Below the pieces are notes generated by a model, which searched no databases, had not been told where the DNA came from, and worked only from the letters and a program-made list of their open reading frames with translations. The position numbers and the translations under genes are program-made. Of a stretch of 60,870 nt of DNA, positions 26,612 through 34,451 are shown one piece after another. The stretch comes from Chloroflexota bacterium (lineage in GTDB: Bacteria > Chloroflexota > Limnocylindria > Limnocylindrales > CSP1-4): the NCBI GenBank assembly GCA_019637815.1, contig JAHBUZ010000025.1, forward strand, positions 1-60,870, given 5' to 3'. Position 1 is the first letter of the stretch. Each line of letters opens with the position of its first letter.

Positions 26612-27582
26612 GGCGCGTCGCTCGACACGTCGCGGCCGTGTGCGGCGACCAGCTCCAGGTACGCATCCTCGAGCGTCGCGCGCCCGACCCGCAGGTCGTC
26701 GAGCACGACACCCTGGGTCATCGCCCAGCCGGTCAGCTCATGGAGCGCACGGCTGGGGTCGTCCGTGCGCAGCGACCGACCGCCGTCCGGCTCGTGCTGG
26801 ACCAGCGAGCCCGCCAGCGTCGATGGCTCCGAGGCGGCCATCGGCCCGTCGACCGACGCTCGCGACGTTCGCCATCGGATGTGCGTCCCGGTGGCCCGAC
26901 CGCCGACGATCTCCCCTGCCGTGCCGAGCGCCACGATCCGCCCATCCACCATGACCCCGATGCGGTCGGCGAGCGCCTCCGCCTCGTCCATCTGGTGGGT
27001 CGTGAGGATGACCGTGCGACCCGCGCCCCGGAACGATCGCACCAGGTCCCAGGCACCGCGACGAGCCTCCGGATCGAAGCCCGTGGTCGGCTCGTCGAGG
27101 TACAGCAGCTCCGGATCCCCCGCGAGGGCGAGGGCCAGGTCCAGCCGACGACGCTGGCCGCCGGAGAGCCGTCGGACGAGCGTCCCGGCGGCGTCCTGCA
27201 GCTCCACGGTATCGAGCAGCTCCGACACCGGCCGTGGCCGCGGGTAGTACCCCGCATACAGCTCCAGCACCTCGCGCACCGTGAGGTATCGCTCGATCCC
27301 GGTCGCCTGGAGACAGATGCCGATCCGCGCAAGGAACCCCGGATCCCGTCGAGCCGGGTCCACGCCCAGGACCGAGACATCGCCGCCGGTGCGGACCCGA
27401 TACCCCTCGAGGATCTCGAGGGTGGTCGTCTTGCCCGCGCCATTGGGCCCCAGGAGCGCGAACACCTCGCCCCGGGCGACATCGAGATCGATGCCGCGGA
27501 CCGCCTCGACATCACCGTAGACCTTGCGCAGACCGCGAACGCGGATGACCGGGTCGGCGATGGAAGATCGGGGGTGGGTCAC
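26608..27582 (-). CDS. ABC transporter ATP-binding protein (DrrA/CcmA-like)
   Basis: The protein has 324 residues from GTG 27582. Walker A is GPNGAGKTT (45-53), then Q-loop CLQATG, signature LSGGQRRRLDLALAL, Walker B LLYLDEPTTGFD, and the H-loop in TTHQMDEAEALADRI. The extra C-terminal domain of about 100 residues is typical of DrrA-type exporters. It is coupled to the ABC-2 permease. The divergent gene starts 27 bp away at 27610, so the two promoters overlap. Confidence 0.92.
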   Translation of the reverse strand: MTHPRSSIADPVIRVRGLRKVYGDVEAVRGIDLDVARGEVFALLGPNGAGKTTTLEILEGYRVRTGGDVSVLGVDPARRDPGFLARIGICLQATGIERYLTVREVLELYAGYYPRPRPVSELLDTVELQDAAGTLVRRLSGGQRRRLDLALALAGDPELLYLDEPTTGFDPEARRGAWDLVRSFRGAGRTVILTTHQMDEAEALADRIGVMVDGRIVALGTAGEIVGGRATGTHIRWRTSRASVDGPMAASEPSTLAGSLVQHEPDGGRSLRTDDPSRALHELTGWAMTQGVVLDDLRVGRATLEDAYLELVAAHGRDVSSDAP

Positions 27583-27609
27583 GAGGATCGAGTGTGGCAG
27601 AGTGCCCCC

Positions 27610-28710
27610 GTGCGTGTGTTCACCATCATCGGCCTGATCATGCTCGTCATCGGTATCGCGCTGGGCGTCGTGGCATGCATGCCGTCAGCGGGCGGCATCG
27701 ACGACATGGCAGCCAACCTTGGGGCGGGCATCGCGGCGCTCACGCTCGTGCCGATGGGCATCACGTTCACGGCCATCGGCATGTGGTACCAGCGCGTCGT
27801 CGGCGGCCGACGACGTCTCCTCGAGACCGGCATCCCCGGTGAGGCGCAGATCCTCGACGTCTCGGGCGGCAACCTCGTCATCAACAACGTGAACCACCTG
27901 CTCACGATGCAGCTGCGGGTGATGCTCCCCGGCCGCGCGCCATACGAGGTCAGCCACCGCGAGATGGTGCCCATCTTCCAGATGGCGAACGTGGCGATCG
28001 GCGCGGTCGTGCCGGTGCGCGTGGATCCGAAGGATCCCGGCAAGGTCGCGCTGATGCTCGGCATGCCCACGCCTCGCAGCGTCGGCACCTGGATGGACCC
28101 TGGTGTCACGACCGGTGTCGTGTCGAGCGCGGCGGCCACCTCCGCGGTCACGGGGTCCGCGGCTGCGACGTCGGCCGTCACGGCATCCGCGGTGTCCCCT
28201 GCGCCGACCCCGGCGCCCGTGCCCAACACGCTGACGAGCCTCGCCGGTGTCACCCCGAACACCATCGCCCCCGACCCTCCATCCGATGCCCCACCCCTGG
28301 GCCATGGGCACGGGGACATCACCGCCGCCATGATCGGGGGCGCCCTCGCCGACCAGCTGGCGAAGTGGGGCGTCCCACTCGACCCGGCGACGCTCGCCAA
28401 CGCCCAGGTCCGCGTGGACCAGACCAGCATCGATGCCTCGGAGGGCGCGCAGGCCGCGCTCCTCGCGACTGGTCGACCCGGTCGGGCATTCGTCCGAGCG
28501 GCGACCGACACGGGTGTCAGCGTGCTCGGCGATGCGGTGATGCAGCTGACGCTCGACGTGACGCCGAACGGCGGCGCGACCTACGAGGTCCGGACCGCGA
28601 GCCTCGTGCCCGCCGCGGCACGCGCACGCGCCATGCCGGGTGCCACCGTCATCGTGCGCATCGACCCGATGCGACCGACCAACGTCGCGGTGGACTGGCT
28701 GCCCGACTGA
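27610..28710 (+). CDS. membrane protein with two copies of a DUF3592-like domain
   Basis: The protein has 366 residues from GTG 27610 (VRVFTIIGLIML). Two N-terminal membrane segments (about 4-24 and 36-58) precede a soluble domain with LTMQLRVMLPGRAPYEVSHR and GAVVPVRVDPKDPGKVAL. After a low-complexity Ala/Thr/Pro linker (about 165-235) the same pattern returns: VMQLTLDVTPNGGATYEV and GATVIVRIDPMRPTNVAV. The internal duplication is clear by eye. The family resembles DUF3592/DUF4131-type envelope proteins; no function is established. It is divergent from the ABC exporter operon. Confidence 0.7.
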   Translation: MRVFTIIGLIMLVIGIALGVVACMPSAGGIDDMAANLGAGIAALTLVPMGITFTAIGMWYQRVVGGRRRLLETGIPGEAQILDVSGGNLVINNVNHLLTMQLRVMLPGRAPYEVSHREMVPIFQMANVAIGAVVPVRVDPKDPGKVALMLGMPTPRSVGTWMDPGVTTGVVSSAAATSAVTGSAAATSAVTASAVSPAPTPAPVPNTLTSLAGVTPNTIAPDPPSDAPPLGHGHGDITAAMIGGALADQLAKWGVPLDPATLANAQVRVDQTSIDASEGAQAALLATGRPGRAFVRAATDTGVSVLGDAVMQLTLDVTPNGGATYEVRTASLVPAAARARAMPGATVIVRIDPMRPTNVAVDWLPD

Positions 28711-28725
28711 CGGGTGGCCATCCGG

Positions 28726-29274
28726 TCAGCGCGCGAAGCGTCGGAACAGGAACGGCGCCCGCCAGCGCAGGAAGTACAGCCGGCAGCCGAGGCAGTAGCC
28801 GGTCACCGCGAGGAGCGTCTGGAGCGCCGCGACCATCGCGGCCACGATCCAGCCGATGGTCGGCAGCCCCACGAGGAAGCAGACGCTCGCGACGAGCAGC
28901 ACGACGCTCCCGAACGCCTGGGCGAACCGGGGCGGCCACTCCGGCTCCAGCTCGTGCGGCGGCGCGATGCCGAGGGCGCGCCGGATCGGGAGCCACGGTC
29001 GACCGAGGATCGAGTACCGGGTCCCGAACCACGCGCTGACGAACAGCGCGAGCGCCACGAGCGGCACCACCACGGGGAGCGCCAGGAGCCAGCCGAGCGC
29101 GAGCAGGATGGCCGAGACGGCCGCCCCGAAGCGATGGCCCCGCGGGTCGATCATGCGTCCCGCGGTCGGGATGCCCGTTCCTGTCGTCACCACGGTCGCT
29201 GGACCGTCGCTGTCTGGGTCGCCACGCTCGCTCCGCTCAGGTGTGGTCGGTCCGGGCCGGCTGTCTACCGGCAT
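28726..29274 (-). CDS. DUF4395 family membrane protein
   Basis: The protein has 182 residues from ATG 29274; ATG 29154 (MIDPRGHRFG), at the start of the conserved region, is the alternative. Family features: MIDPRGHRFGAAVSAILL, GRPWLPIRRALG, PPRFAQAFGSVVLL, and a terminal GYCLGCRLYFLRW with a CxxC pair. About four membrane segments are predicted. DUF4395 proteins often sit beside thioredoxin/rhodanese genes and carry a conserved CxxC; none of those partners is adjacent here. An AT-rich palindromic block lies directly upstream. Confidence 0.83.
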   Translation of the reverse strand: MPVDSRPGPTTPERSERGDPDSDGPATVVTTGTGIPTAGRMIDPRGHRFGAAVSAILLALGWLLALPVVVPLVALALFVSAWFGTRYSILGRPWLPIRRALGIAPPHELEPEWPPRFAQAFGSVVLLVASVCFLVGLPTIGWIVAAMVAALQTLLAVTGYCLGCRLYFLRWRAPFLFRRFAR

Positions 29275-29285
29275 TCACCACTATC

Positions 29286-29309
29286 TTTATAGGATAAACC
29301 TGTTTAGGT
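29286..29309. promoter_or_regulatory. AT-rich double palindrome between divergent membrane-protein genes
   Basis: TTTATAGGATAAA (29286-29298) and ACCTGTTTAGGT (29298-29309) are adjoining palindromes in the most AT-rich short stretch I noticed in the window. On the minus strand TATCCT (rc of 29291-29296) is a fair -10 box for the DUF4395 gene 16 nt downstream. The block is also about 120 bp upstream of the gene at 29429, so one regulator could control both. Confidence 0.5.
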
Positions 29310-29349
29310 GTCCAGCCCTTCGTTCGGTCGATGCTGCGCACTGACAGGC

Positions 29350-29388
29350 TTGCAGAGCGCGTACGGATCGCTAGGCTTGCAGGCAAGC
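29350..29388 (+). promoter_or_regulatory. sigma-70-like promoter with overlapping perfect palindrome
   Basis: TTGCAG (29350-29355), 16-bp spacer, TAGGCT (29372-29377). A perfect palindrome, GCTTGC-AG-GCAAGC (29375-29388), overlaps the -10 box and start site, which is an ideal repressor position. The downstream gene begins at 29429 after AGGAGGG. Confidence 0.6.
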
Positions 29389-29428
29389 GCGCCCGGGCAG
29401 TCGGGTCGCCCCAGGAGGGAATCGAAAC

Positions 29429-29815
29429 GTGAGTCGACCGTTGGGGGTCATGGTGCTGGGGATCCTGGCGACGATGGCCGGGATCCTGTACCTGTTCGCA
29501 GGCCTGCGCATGATGAACATCGTGGTGTTCGGGCCATTGGAGATCGGTGACGGTGTGTGGCTGGCGGGCCTGCTGACGTTCATCGTGGGTGTCATCTGGG
29601 TGGGCGTCGGCGGCGCCCTCTGGGCGCTCCAGCCGTGGGGCCTCATGTTCGCCCAGATCATGGCCGTGTTCTCGCTCATGAGCGCCGTGTTCACGATCCT
29701 GTTCACGTACAACTCGGGTCTGGGCAGTGCGATCCTGGCGGCCGTGCTGCTGTGGTACACGACGCGTGAGCAGACCGTCGCAGCGTTCACAGGGACGGGC
29801 GTCCGTACCAGCTGA
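29429..29815 (+). CDS. small four-helix membrane protein
   Basis: The protein has 128 residues from GTG 29429 with AGGAGGG 9 nt upstream. Four hydrophobic segments: VMVLGILATMAGILYLFAGL, a central WLAGLLTFIVGVIWVGVG pair with ALWALQPWGLMFAQIMAVF, and a last one near SAILAAVLLWY. The short W-x-LQPWG-x-MFA loop is typical of small conserved actinobacterial/Chloroflexota membrane proteins of unknown function. A strong promoter with a palindrome precedes it and a hairpin follows, so it is probably a single-gene transcript under specific control. Confidence 0.75.
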   Translation: MSRPLGVMVLGILATMAGILYLFAGLRMMNIVVFGPLEIGDGVWLAGLLTFIVGVIWVGVGGALWALQPWGLMFAQIMAVFSLMSAVFTILFTYNSGLGSAILAAVLLWYTTREQTVAAFTGTGVRTS

Positions 29816-29839
29816 CGGCCATCGGGACCATCCCATACG

Positions 29840-29871
29840 AGCGGTGCGCGACCTGGCGGAAGCGCACCGCT
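29840..29871 (+). terminator. terminator-like hairpin
   Basis: A 9-bp perfect stem (AGCGGTGCG / CGCACCGCT) with a 14-nt loop lies 25 bp after the stop of the 29429 gene, followed by a pyrimidine-rich CTTCCATCTC. The U-tract is weak, so termination may be partial. Confidence 0.5.
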
Positions 29872-29893
29872 CTTCCATCTCCGGGACGGACAC

Positions 29894-31063
29894 ATGACGC
29901 GGACCGACTTCGACACGATCGTGGCGGGCGTGGGCGCCATGGGCAGCGCCACCCTCGCGGAGCTCGCGGCGCGCGGCCAGCGGGTGCTCGGCCTGGAGCG
30001 CTCGGACGTGCCGGCGACCAGCGGCTCGTCGGGCGGTGTGAACCGCATCATCCGCCTCGCCTACAACGAGGATCCCCGCTACGTGCCGCTCCTGCGTCGC
30101 GCGTACGAGCGCTGGCGAGCGCTCGAGACACGGGCGGGCGAGCCGATCCTGGTCATCACCGGCGGGCTGGATGCCGGCCCGGTCGAGTCATCGGTCGTGC
30201 AGGGCGCCCTGGAGGCGTGTCGCGAGCATGGGCTCGAGCATGAGCTGCTCGATGCGGTCGAGACCCGACGGCGCTTCCCAGGCATGGAGCTCCCGGCACA
30301 CATGGTCGCGGTGCACCAGCCGGACGCCGGCTTCGTGATGTCCGAGCGAGCCATCGCGGCGAACGCCATGGCGGCCATCGAGGATGGCGCCCGGATCCAC
30401 GGCCATGAGCCACTCCTCGACTGGGAGCCCACCGCGGATGGCGTGGTGGTGCGCACGGCACGTGCCGAGTACCACGCCGCGCGGCTGGTCCTGTCGGCGG
30501 GTGCCTGGATGGGCTCCCTCGCGGCACCCCTGCGTGCCCTCGCGCGTCCGGAGCGACAGATCCTCACCTGGACCCTGCCCGCGCACCCGGAGCGGTTCCG
30601 GGTCGGTGCGCTGCCCGTCCACATCCTCGAGGATGACGACGGGACCGAGTGGTACGGCTTCCCGAGCTACGGCATCCCCGGCTACAAGCTCGGTCGATAC
30701 CACCATCGACGCCAGCCGATCGACCCGGACACGCTGTCCGACCAGGTGCTGGAGCCGGAGGATGAGCGCGTGATGCGCGCTGGGCTGGCCCGGTTCACGC
30801 CGGATGCGAACGGCCCGCTGCTCACCTGGAAGGCGTGCATCTTCACGAACACACCGGACGAGCACTTCATCCTCGACCGATACCCGGGCATCCCGCAGGT
30901 GGTCCTCGCGTCACCCTGTTCGGGTCACGGTTTCAAGTTCGCGAGCGTCGTGGGCGAGATCCTCGCGGATCTTGCGATGGACCTCGAGCCGGCGTTCGAC
31001 CTGTCGATGTTCGCGCTCTCCCGGTTCGACGGTGTGGGTGTCGACGAGCGACGCGCCGACTGA
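29894..31063 (+). CDS. monomeric sarcosine oxidase / N-methyl amino acid oxidase family flavoprotein
   Basis: The protein has 389 residues. The FAD-binding motif is GVGAMGSATLAEL (12-24). Cys315 in KACIFTNTPDEHF matches the cysteine that covalently holds FAD in monomeric sarcosine oxidase, and ASPCSGHGFKFA is the second family signature. SSGGVNRIIRLAY is also conserved. It would oxidatively demethylate sarcosine or a related N-methyl amino acid, making H2O2 and formaldehyde. The Rieske oxygenase at 14779-16017 belongs to a type that can act upstream on betaine, but the genes are 14 kb apart. Confidence 0.87.
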   Translation: MTRTDFDTIVAGVGAMGSATLAELAARGQRVLGLERSDVPATSGSSGGVNRIIRLAYNEDPRYVPLLRRAYERWRALETRAGEPILVITGGLDAGPVESSVVQGALEACREHGLEHELLDAVETRRRFPGMELPAHMVAVHQPDAGFVMSERAIAANAMAAIEDGARIHGHEPLLDWEPTADGVVVRTARAEYHAARLVLSAGAWMGSLAAPLRALARPERQILTWTLPAHPERFRVGALPVHILEDDDGTEWYGFPSYGIPGYKLGRYHHRRQPIDPDTLSDQVLEPEDERVMRAGLARFTPDANGPLLTWKACIFTNTPDEHFILDRYPGIPQVVLASPCSGHGFKFASVVGEILADLAMDLEPAFDLSMFALSRFDGVGVDERRAD

Positions 31064-31072
31064 CCCGTACTC

Positions 31073-31972
31073 GTGACCACGGGCCGGTTCGCGCCCTCGC
31101 CGAGTGGCCCGCTCCACCTGGGCAACCTGCGCACGGCGCTCATCGCGTGGCTGTCCGCGCGGGCCGCGGGCGGCCGGTTCCTGGTGCGTGTCGAGGACCT
31201 GGACGCGCAACGCTCCAGCGCGGCGCACGAGGCGTCACAACTCGCTGACCTGGCGCGCATCGGCGTCGACTGGGACGCGCCACCGATCCGCCAGTCGGAG
31301 CGCGGCGAGGCCTACGCCGCGGCCATCGCCCGACTCATCGAGCAGGGCGACACGTACGAGTGCTTCTGCACGCGTCGTGAGATCGCGGATGCGACACGGG
31401 CGCCCAACGAGGGTGACACCGAGCGTCCCTATCCGGGGACCTGTCGCGGGCTCTCCGACGCGAAGCGCGCCCGGCGCCGAGCGGAGCGACCCGCGGCCAT
31501 CCGGCTCCGCGCGGACGGGGAGCGGGTCGACTGGGTCGACCGAGTGCTGGGGCCGATGAGCGGCACCAGCGACGACCTCGTCATCCGCCGCAACGACGGA
31601 GCGGCCGCGTACCACCTTGCCGTGGTGCTCGACGACCACGACAGCGGCGTCACCGAGGTGGTCCGGGGCGATGACCTCGCGTCATCGACGCCACGCCAGG
31701 GCGTCGTCGCACGACGCCTGGGCCTGTCCCTGCCGATATACGGCCACGTGCCGCTGGTGCGGGGTCCCGACGGGGCACGCCTCGCGAAGCGCCACGGTGC
31801 CGTGACCCTCGACGCACTGCTGGAGGCGGGCCACACCGTCGATGCCGTGCGGGATGCGCTGGTCCGGTCCCTGGGGATGCCCGGGGTCGGGCGTGTCGAT
31901 GACCTTCGGGAGCTGGCGGTCGGCTTCGACCTCGCGTCGACGGTCAGCGCGAGCCCGATCGTCGCTCTCTGA
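31073..31972 (+). CDS. gluQ: glutamyl-Q tRNA(Asp) synthetase
   Basis: The protein has 299 residues from GTG 31073, 9 bp after the oxidase stop. It is a truncated GluRS catalytic core: GRFAPSPSGPLHLGNLRTAL with HLGN (15-18), the zinc ligands C97, C99, Y120 and C124 (CFC...YPGTC), and the KMSKS-equivalent LAKRHGA. The anticodon-binding domain is absent, as expected for YadB/GluQ-RS. It glutamylates queuosine at position 34 of tRNA-Asp, in the cytoplasm. The 3' end overlaps convergent pabC by 29 bp. Confidence 0.92.
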   Translation: MTTGRFAPSPSGPLHLGNLRTALIAWLSARAAGGRFLVRVEDLDAQRSSAAHEASQLADLARIGVDWDAPPIRQSERGEAYAAAIARLIEQGDTYECFCTRREIADATRAPNEGDTERPYPGTCRGLSDAKRARRRAERPAAIRLRADGERVDWVDRVLGPMSGTSDDLVIRRNDGAAAYHLAVVLDDHDSGVTEVVRGDDLASSTPRQGVVARRLGLSLPIYGHVPLVRGPDGARLAKRHGAVTLDALLEAGHTVDAVRDALVRSLGMPGVGRVDDLRELAVGFDLASTVSASPIVAL

Positions 31973-32813
31973 CCATCGCCCGCAGACCGGCCTGGAGCGC
32001 GGCGGCGACCGGGCCGGGTCGACCGTCACCCACGGGTCGACCATCGACATCGATGACACCGACGACCTCGCGCACGGATGACGAGAGGATCACCTCGTCC
32101 GAGGCCGCGAGCTCCTCGAGCCCCCAGGCGCCCTCCTCCACCGCAAGGCCGATGCGTGGCGCGACCTCCAGGAGATGCGCTCGCGTCACCCCGGCGAGGA
32201 TCCCCGTATCAAGGCTCGGCGTCCGGAGGACACCATCGCGCATCCACCAGACGTTGCTGGTCGCACCTTCCAGGACGGTGCCGTCCGTGGCCAGGAACAG
32301 CGCGTCGTCCGCGCCCTGTCGCTTCGCCTCGGTGAGCGCGGCGACGTGGACCGCGTAGCTGGTCGACTTCACGCCCGCCAGCAGCCACGATGATCGCACC
32401 CGGACGGCCCGGTCGATGCCCAGCTCGAGGCTCACCACGCGCAGGCCCCGGGCGCGCTGCGACTCGGTGTCGGCGGGCACCGGAGTGATCGTCACGATCA
32501 CGGTCGCCGGACCGCCATCGGGACCACCCGTCCAGTAGAGCCGCAGCCCGGCCTCGGCGAGGTCGGTGGCGGCCACCGCCCCTCGTGCCAGGGCATCGAT
32601 CGCGGGGAGTGCCACGGGGGGCAGTCCGAGCCGTGCGGCGGACGCAGCGAGCCGGTCGAGATGCTGCTGGAGCGCGAACGGCACGCCGTCATCGACACGG
32701 ATGGTCTCGAACGCGGCCATGCCGCGTGCCAGGGCGGCGTCATCCGCGGTAAGCACCGGGCTGTCGGGATCCACGAGCCCGCGGCCGAGCACGCCCACCA
32801 CGACCGGCTTCAC
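31944..32813 (-). CDS. pabC: aminodeoxychorismate lyase / class IV aminotransferase
   Basis: The protein has 289 residues from GTG 32813, which overlaps the pabB stop (GTGA). PLP lysine K149 lies in LLAGVKSTSYA (145-155), followed by ADDALFLATDGTVLEGATSNVWW, the class IV glycine/glutamate signature, and SLDTGILAGVTR. Position beside pabB makes 4-amino-4-deoxychorismate lyase (p-aminobenzoate and pyruvate release) the best call; branched-chain or D-amino acid transaminases share the fold. Its terminus overlaps gluQ by 29 bp. Confidence 0.87.
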   Translation of the reverse strand: MKPVVVGVLGRGLVDPDSPVLTADDAALARGMAAFETIRVDDGVPFALQQHLDRLAASAARLGLPPVALPAIDALARGAVAATDLAEAGLRLYWTGGPDGGPATVIVTITPVPADTESQRARGLRVVSLELGIDRAVRVRSSWLLAGVKSTSYAVHVAALTEAKRQGADDALFLATDGTVLEGATSNVWWMRDGVLRTPSLDTGILAGVTRAHLLEVAPRIGLAVEEGAWGLEELAASDEVILSSSVREVVGVIDVDGRPVGDGRPGPVAAALQAGLRAMVRERRSGSR

Positions 32814-33988
32814 ACGAGCACCTCGGTCGGGCGTGTCGGTGCGGCCGTGGATCCGGCGGGGCGCTGGGTCGTGCCGCGTGCGGCCAGCGGAAGGTCGCGT
32901 GGCGCTACCCCGATCGCCGCGAGGAGCGGCCGTGCCTTGACCCACGATTCCTCCACCTCGGCCCCGGGATCGGAATCCCAGACGATGCCCCCGCCGACCC
33001 ACAGGTGGATCCGCCCATCCGCGACCGCGAACGTGCGGATGGTGAGCGCCAGATCCAGGTCACCACCAGGCCGGATGGTGCCCAGCGCCCCCATGGAGGC
33101 GCCACGGCCGACCGGCTCCAGGCGCGCGATGTGGTCGAGCGCCGCCACCTTGGGCGCACCCGTGACGGAACCGCCCGGGAACAGGCCGCGCAACAGGTCC
33201 GCGAGCCCGAGGCCGGGTCGGGCGATGCCCGTCACGCGGGACACGAGATGCTCCACACCGGCCATCGCGCGTGGCGCCAGCAGCTCCGGCCACCGGACCG
33301 AGCCCGGGACGCTCACCCGACCCAGGTCGTTGCGCTCCAGGTCGACGATCATCACGTGCTCCGCGGCGTCCTTGTCCGAGGTGCGCAGGTCCGCGGCGCC
33401 GCCCGCGGGTCGGGTGCCCTTGATGGGCATCGTGGTCAGCAGCTCGCCACGGCGCGAGAGGAACAGCTCCGGTGAGGCGGACACGATCGCCCAGTCGTCA
33501 CCGATCATGGGATGGGGGTGGAGCGGTCGGAGCGGCGCGAGCGCGTGCGCGAGACCGGCAGGATCGCCGTCGAACGACGCCGAGAGGTGCTGCACCAGGT
33601 TGACCTGGTAGATCTCGCCATCCGCGATGGCCTCGCGGGCGGCCGAGATCGCGGCACGGTGCGCAGCGGCGGTCCATGTGGGCGACCAGGGGCCGGTGGT
33701 CCAGCCGCGCGGCGGGGACGACGCTGCGGCCGGGGTGGCCGGCACGGCCGGCGAGCCCGCCACGGCGCCGGGCTCCCGGATGTGGCACGCCAGCAGGGGC
33801 AGCCGCGCGACCTCGGGTGGTGCCGCGACCACCGTGCGGCGCATCGGCTCGGACAGGCCGTATCCCAGGTACACGTCCGCGACCCGTGGATCGGTCAGCG
33901 GATCCGCACCCGGTCCCAGGAGCCCGGCGTCGACGAGGAACGCCTCCAGCCGCTCGAACGCATCGGCAGGGCCATGGAGCTCCAGCAC
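32810..33988 (-). CDS. pabB: aminodeoxychorismate synthase component I
   Basis: The protein has 392 residues from GTG 33988, the first conventional start after the stop of the DUF2630 gene at 34035. Chorismate-enzyme motifs: GEIYQVNLVQHL, PIKGTRP (the PabB-type lysine motif), SDKDAAEHVMIVDLERNDL, and FPGGSVTGAPKVAALDHI. With a glutamine amidotransferase (PabA, not in the window) it makes aminodeoxychorismate for folate. It is shorter than typical PabB (about 450), with a reduced N-terminal domain. It forms a pabB-pabC operon, possibly starting at the DUF2630 gene. Confidence 0.9.
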   Translation of the reverse strand: MLELHGPADAFERLEAFLVDAGLLGPGADPLTDPRVADVYLGYGLSEPMRRTVVAAPPEVARLPLLACHIREPGAVAGSPAVPATPAAASSPPRGWTTGPWSPTWTAAAHRAAISAAREAIADGEIYQVNLVQHLSASFDGDPAGLAHALAPLRPLHPHPMIGDDWAIVSASPELFLSRRGELLTTMPIKGTRPAGGAADLRTSDKDAAEHVMIVDLERNDLGRVSVPGSVRWPELLAPRAMAGVEHLVSRVTGIARPGLGLADLLRGLFPGGSVTGAPKVAALDHIARLEPVGRGASMGALGTIRPGGDLDLALTIRTFAVADGRIHLWVGGGIVWDSDPGAEVEESWVKARPLLAAIGVAPRDLPLAARGTTQRPAGSTAAPTRPTEVLV

Positions 33989-34034
33989 GGACGATGGACG
34001 GGCTGCCGTGGCGCCGCTGCTGACGATGGCGCGC

Positions 34035-34292
34035 CTACTGCTGGTATCGCTCGACCACGTCCGCGGGCCGGACGACGGCCTCGGACGGGTCGCGGCCCGC
34101 CGCCCGCAGCGCCTGGCGCTGACGGAGCAGGTCGTACGCCTGGTCCAACTCGACCTTGATGGCGTCGATACGCGCCCGCTCCTCGGTATCGAGGCCGCTG
34201 CCGTCGCTGGCACTCGACCAGAGCTGCTCCTCCTCACGGGAGAGGTCGTTGATGCGCTGGTAGATGTCGGCGTCCTGTGTCGGCTGGGACAT
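34035..34292 (-). CDS. DUF2630 family protein
   Basis: The protein has 85 residues from ATG 34292, chosen over GTG 34328 because the family begins with the short acidic MSQPTQDADIYQRINDL; AAGGGG lies about 9 nt upstream. Features: LSREEEQLW, ELDQAYDLLRQRQALRAAG, and RDPSEAVVRPADVVERYQQ, all typical of DUF2630, a helical family of unknown role common in Actinomycetota and Chloroflexota. It is co-directional with pabB and 46 bp upstream of its start. Confidence 0.88.
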   Translation of the reverse strand: MSQPTQDADIYQRINDLSREEEQLWSSASDGSGLDTEERARIDAIKVELDQAYDLLRQRQALRAAGRDPSEAVVRPADVVERYQQ

Positions 34293-34409
34293 GACGGGGC
34301 CCCTTCGGATGACGTCGAGCCCGGTCATCCGCCCTGGATGACAGGCCCTGTCACGGATGCTCCCACCACGCCCTCGAACTGTCCAGCGGCAGCCCTCCGT
34401 TCGGGCCCC

Positions 34410-34451
34410 GAGCGCCGCTCAGACCGCCTCGAGCGCCGCTCAGACCGCCTC
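34410..34451 (-). repeat. 21-bp tandem duplication over the alpha-galactosidase stop codon
   Basis: Two identical 21-bp units (34410-34430 and 34431-34451) carry the last codons and the stop of the GH36 gene, so a second copy of the C-terminal coding end lies just past the stop. It is harmless to the protein and looks like recent slippage. Confidence 0.8.

Noticed and set aside
25502..27247. 581-residue plus-strand open frame
   Set aside because: It is antisense to the ABC-2 exporter genes; the translation is Arg/Ser/Pro-rich without motifs.
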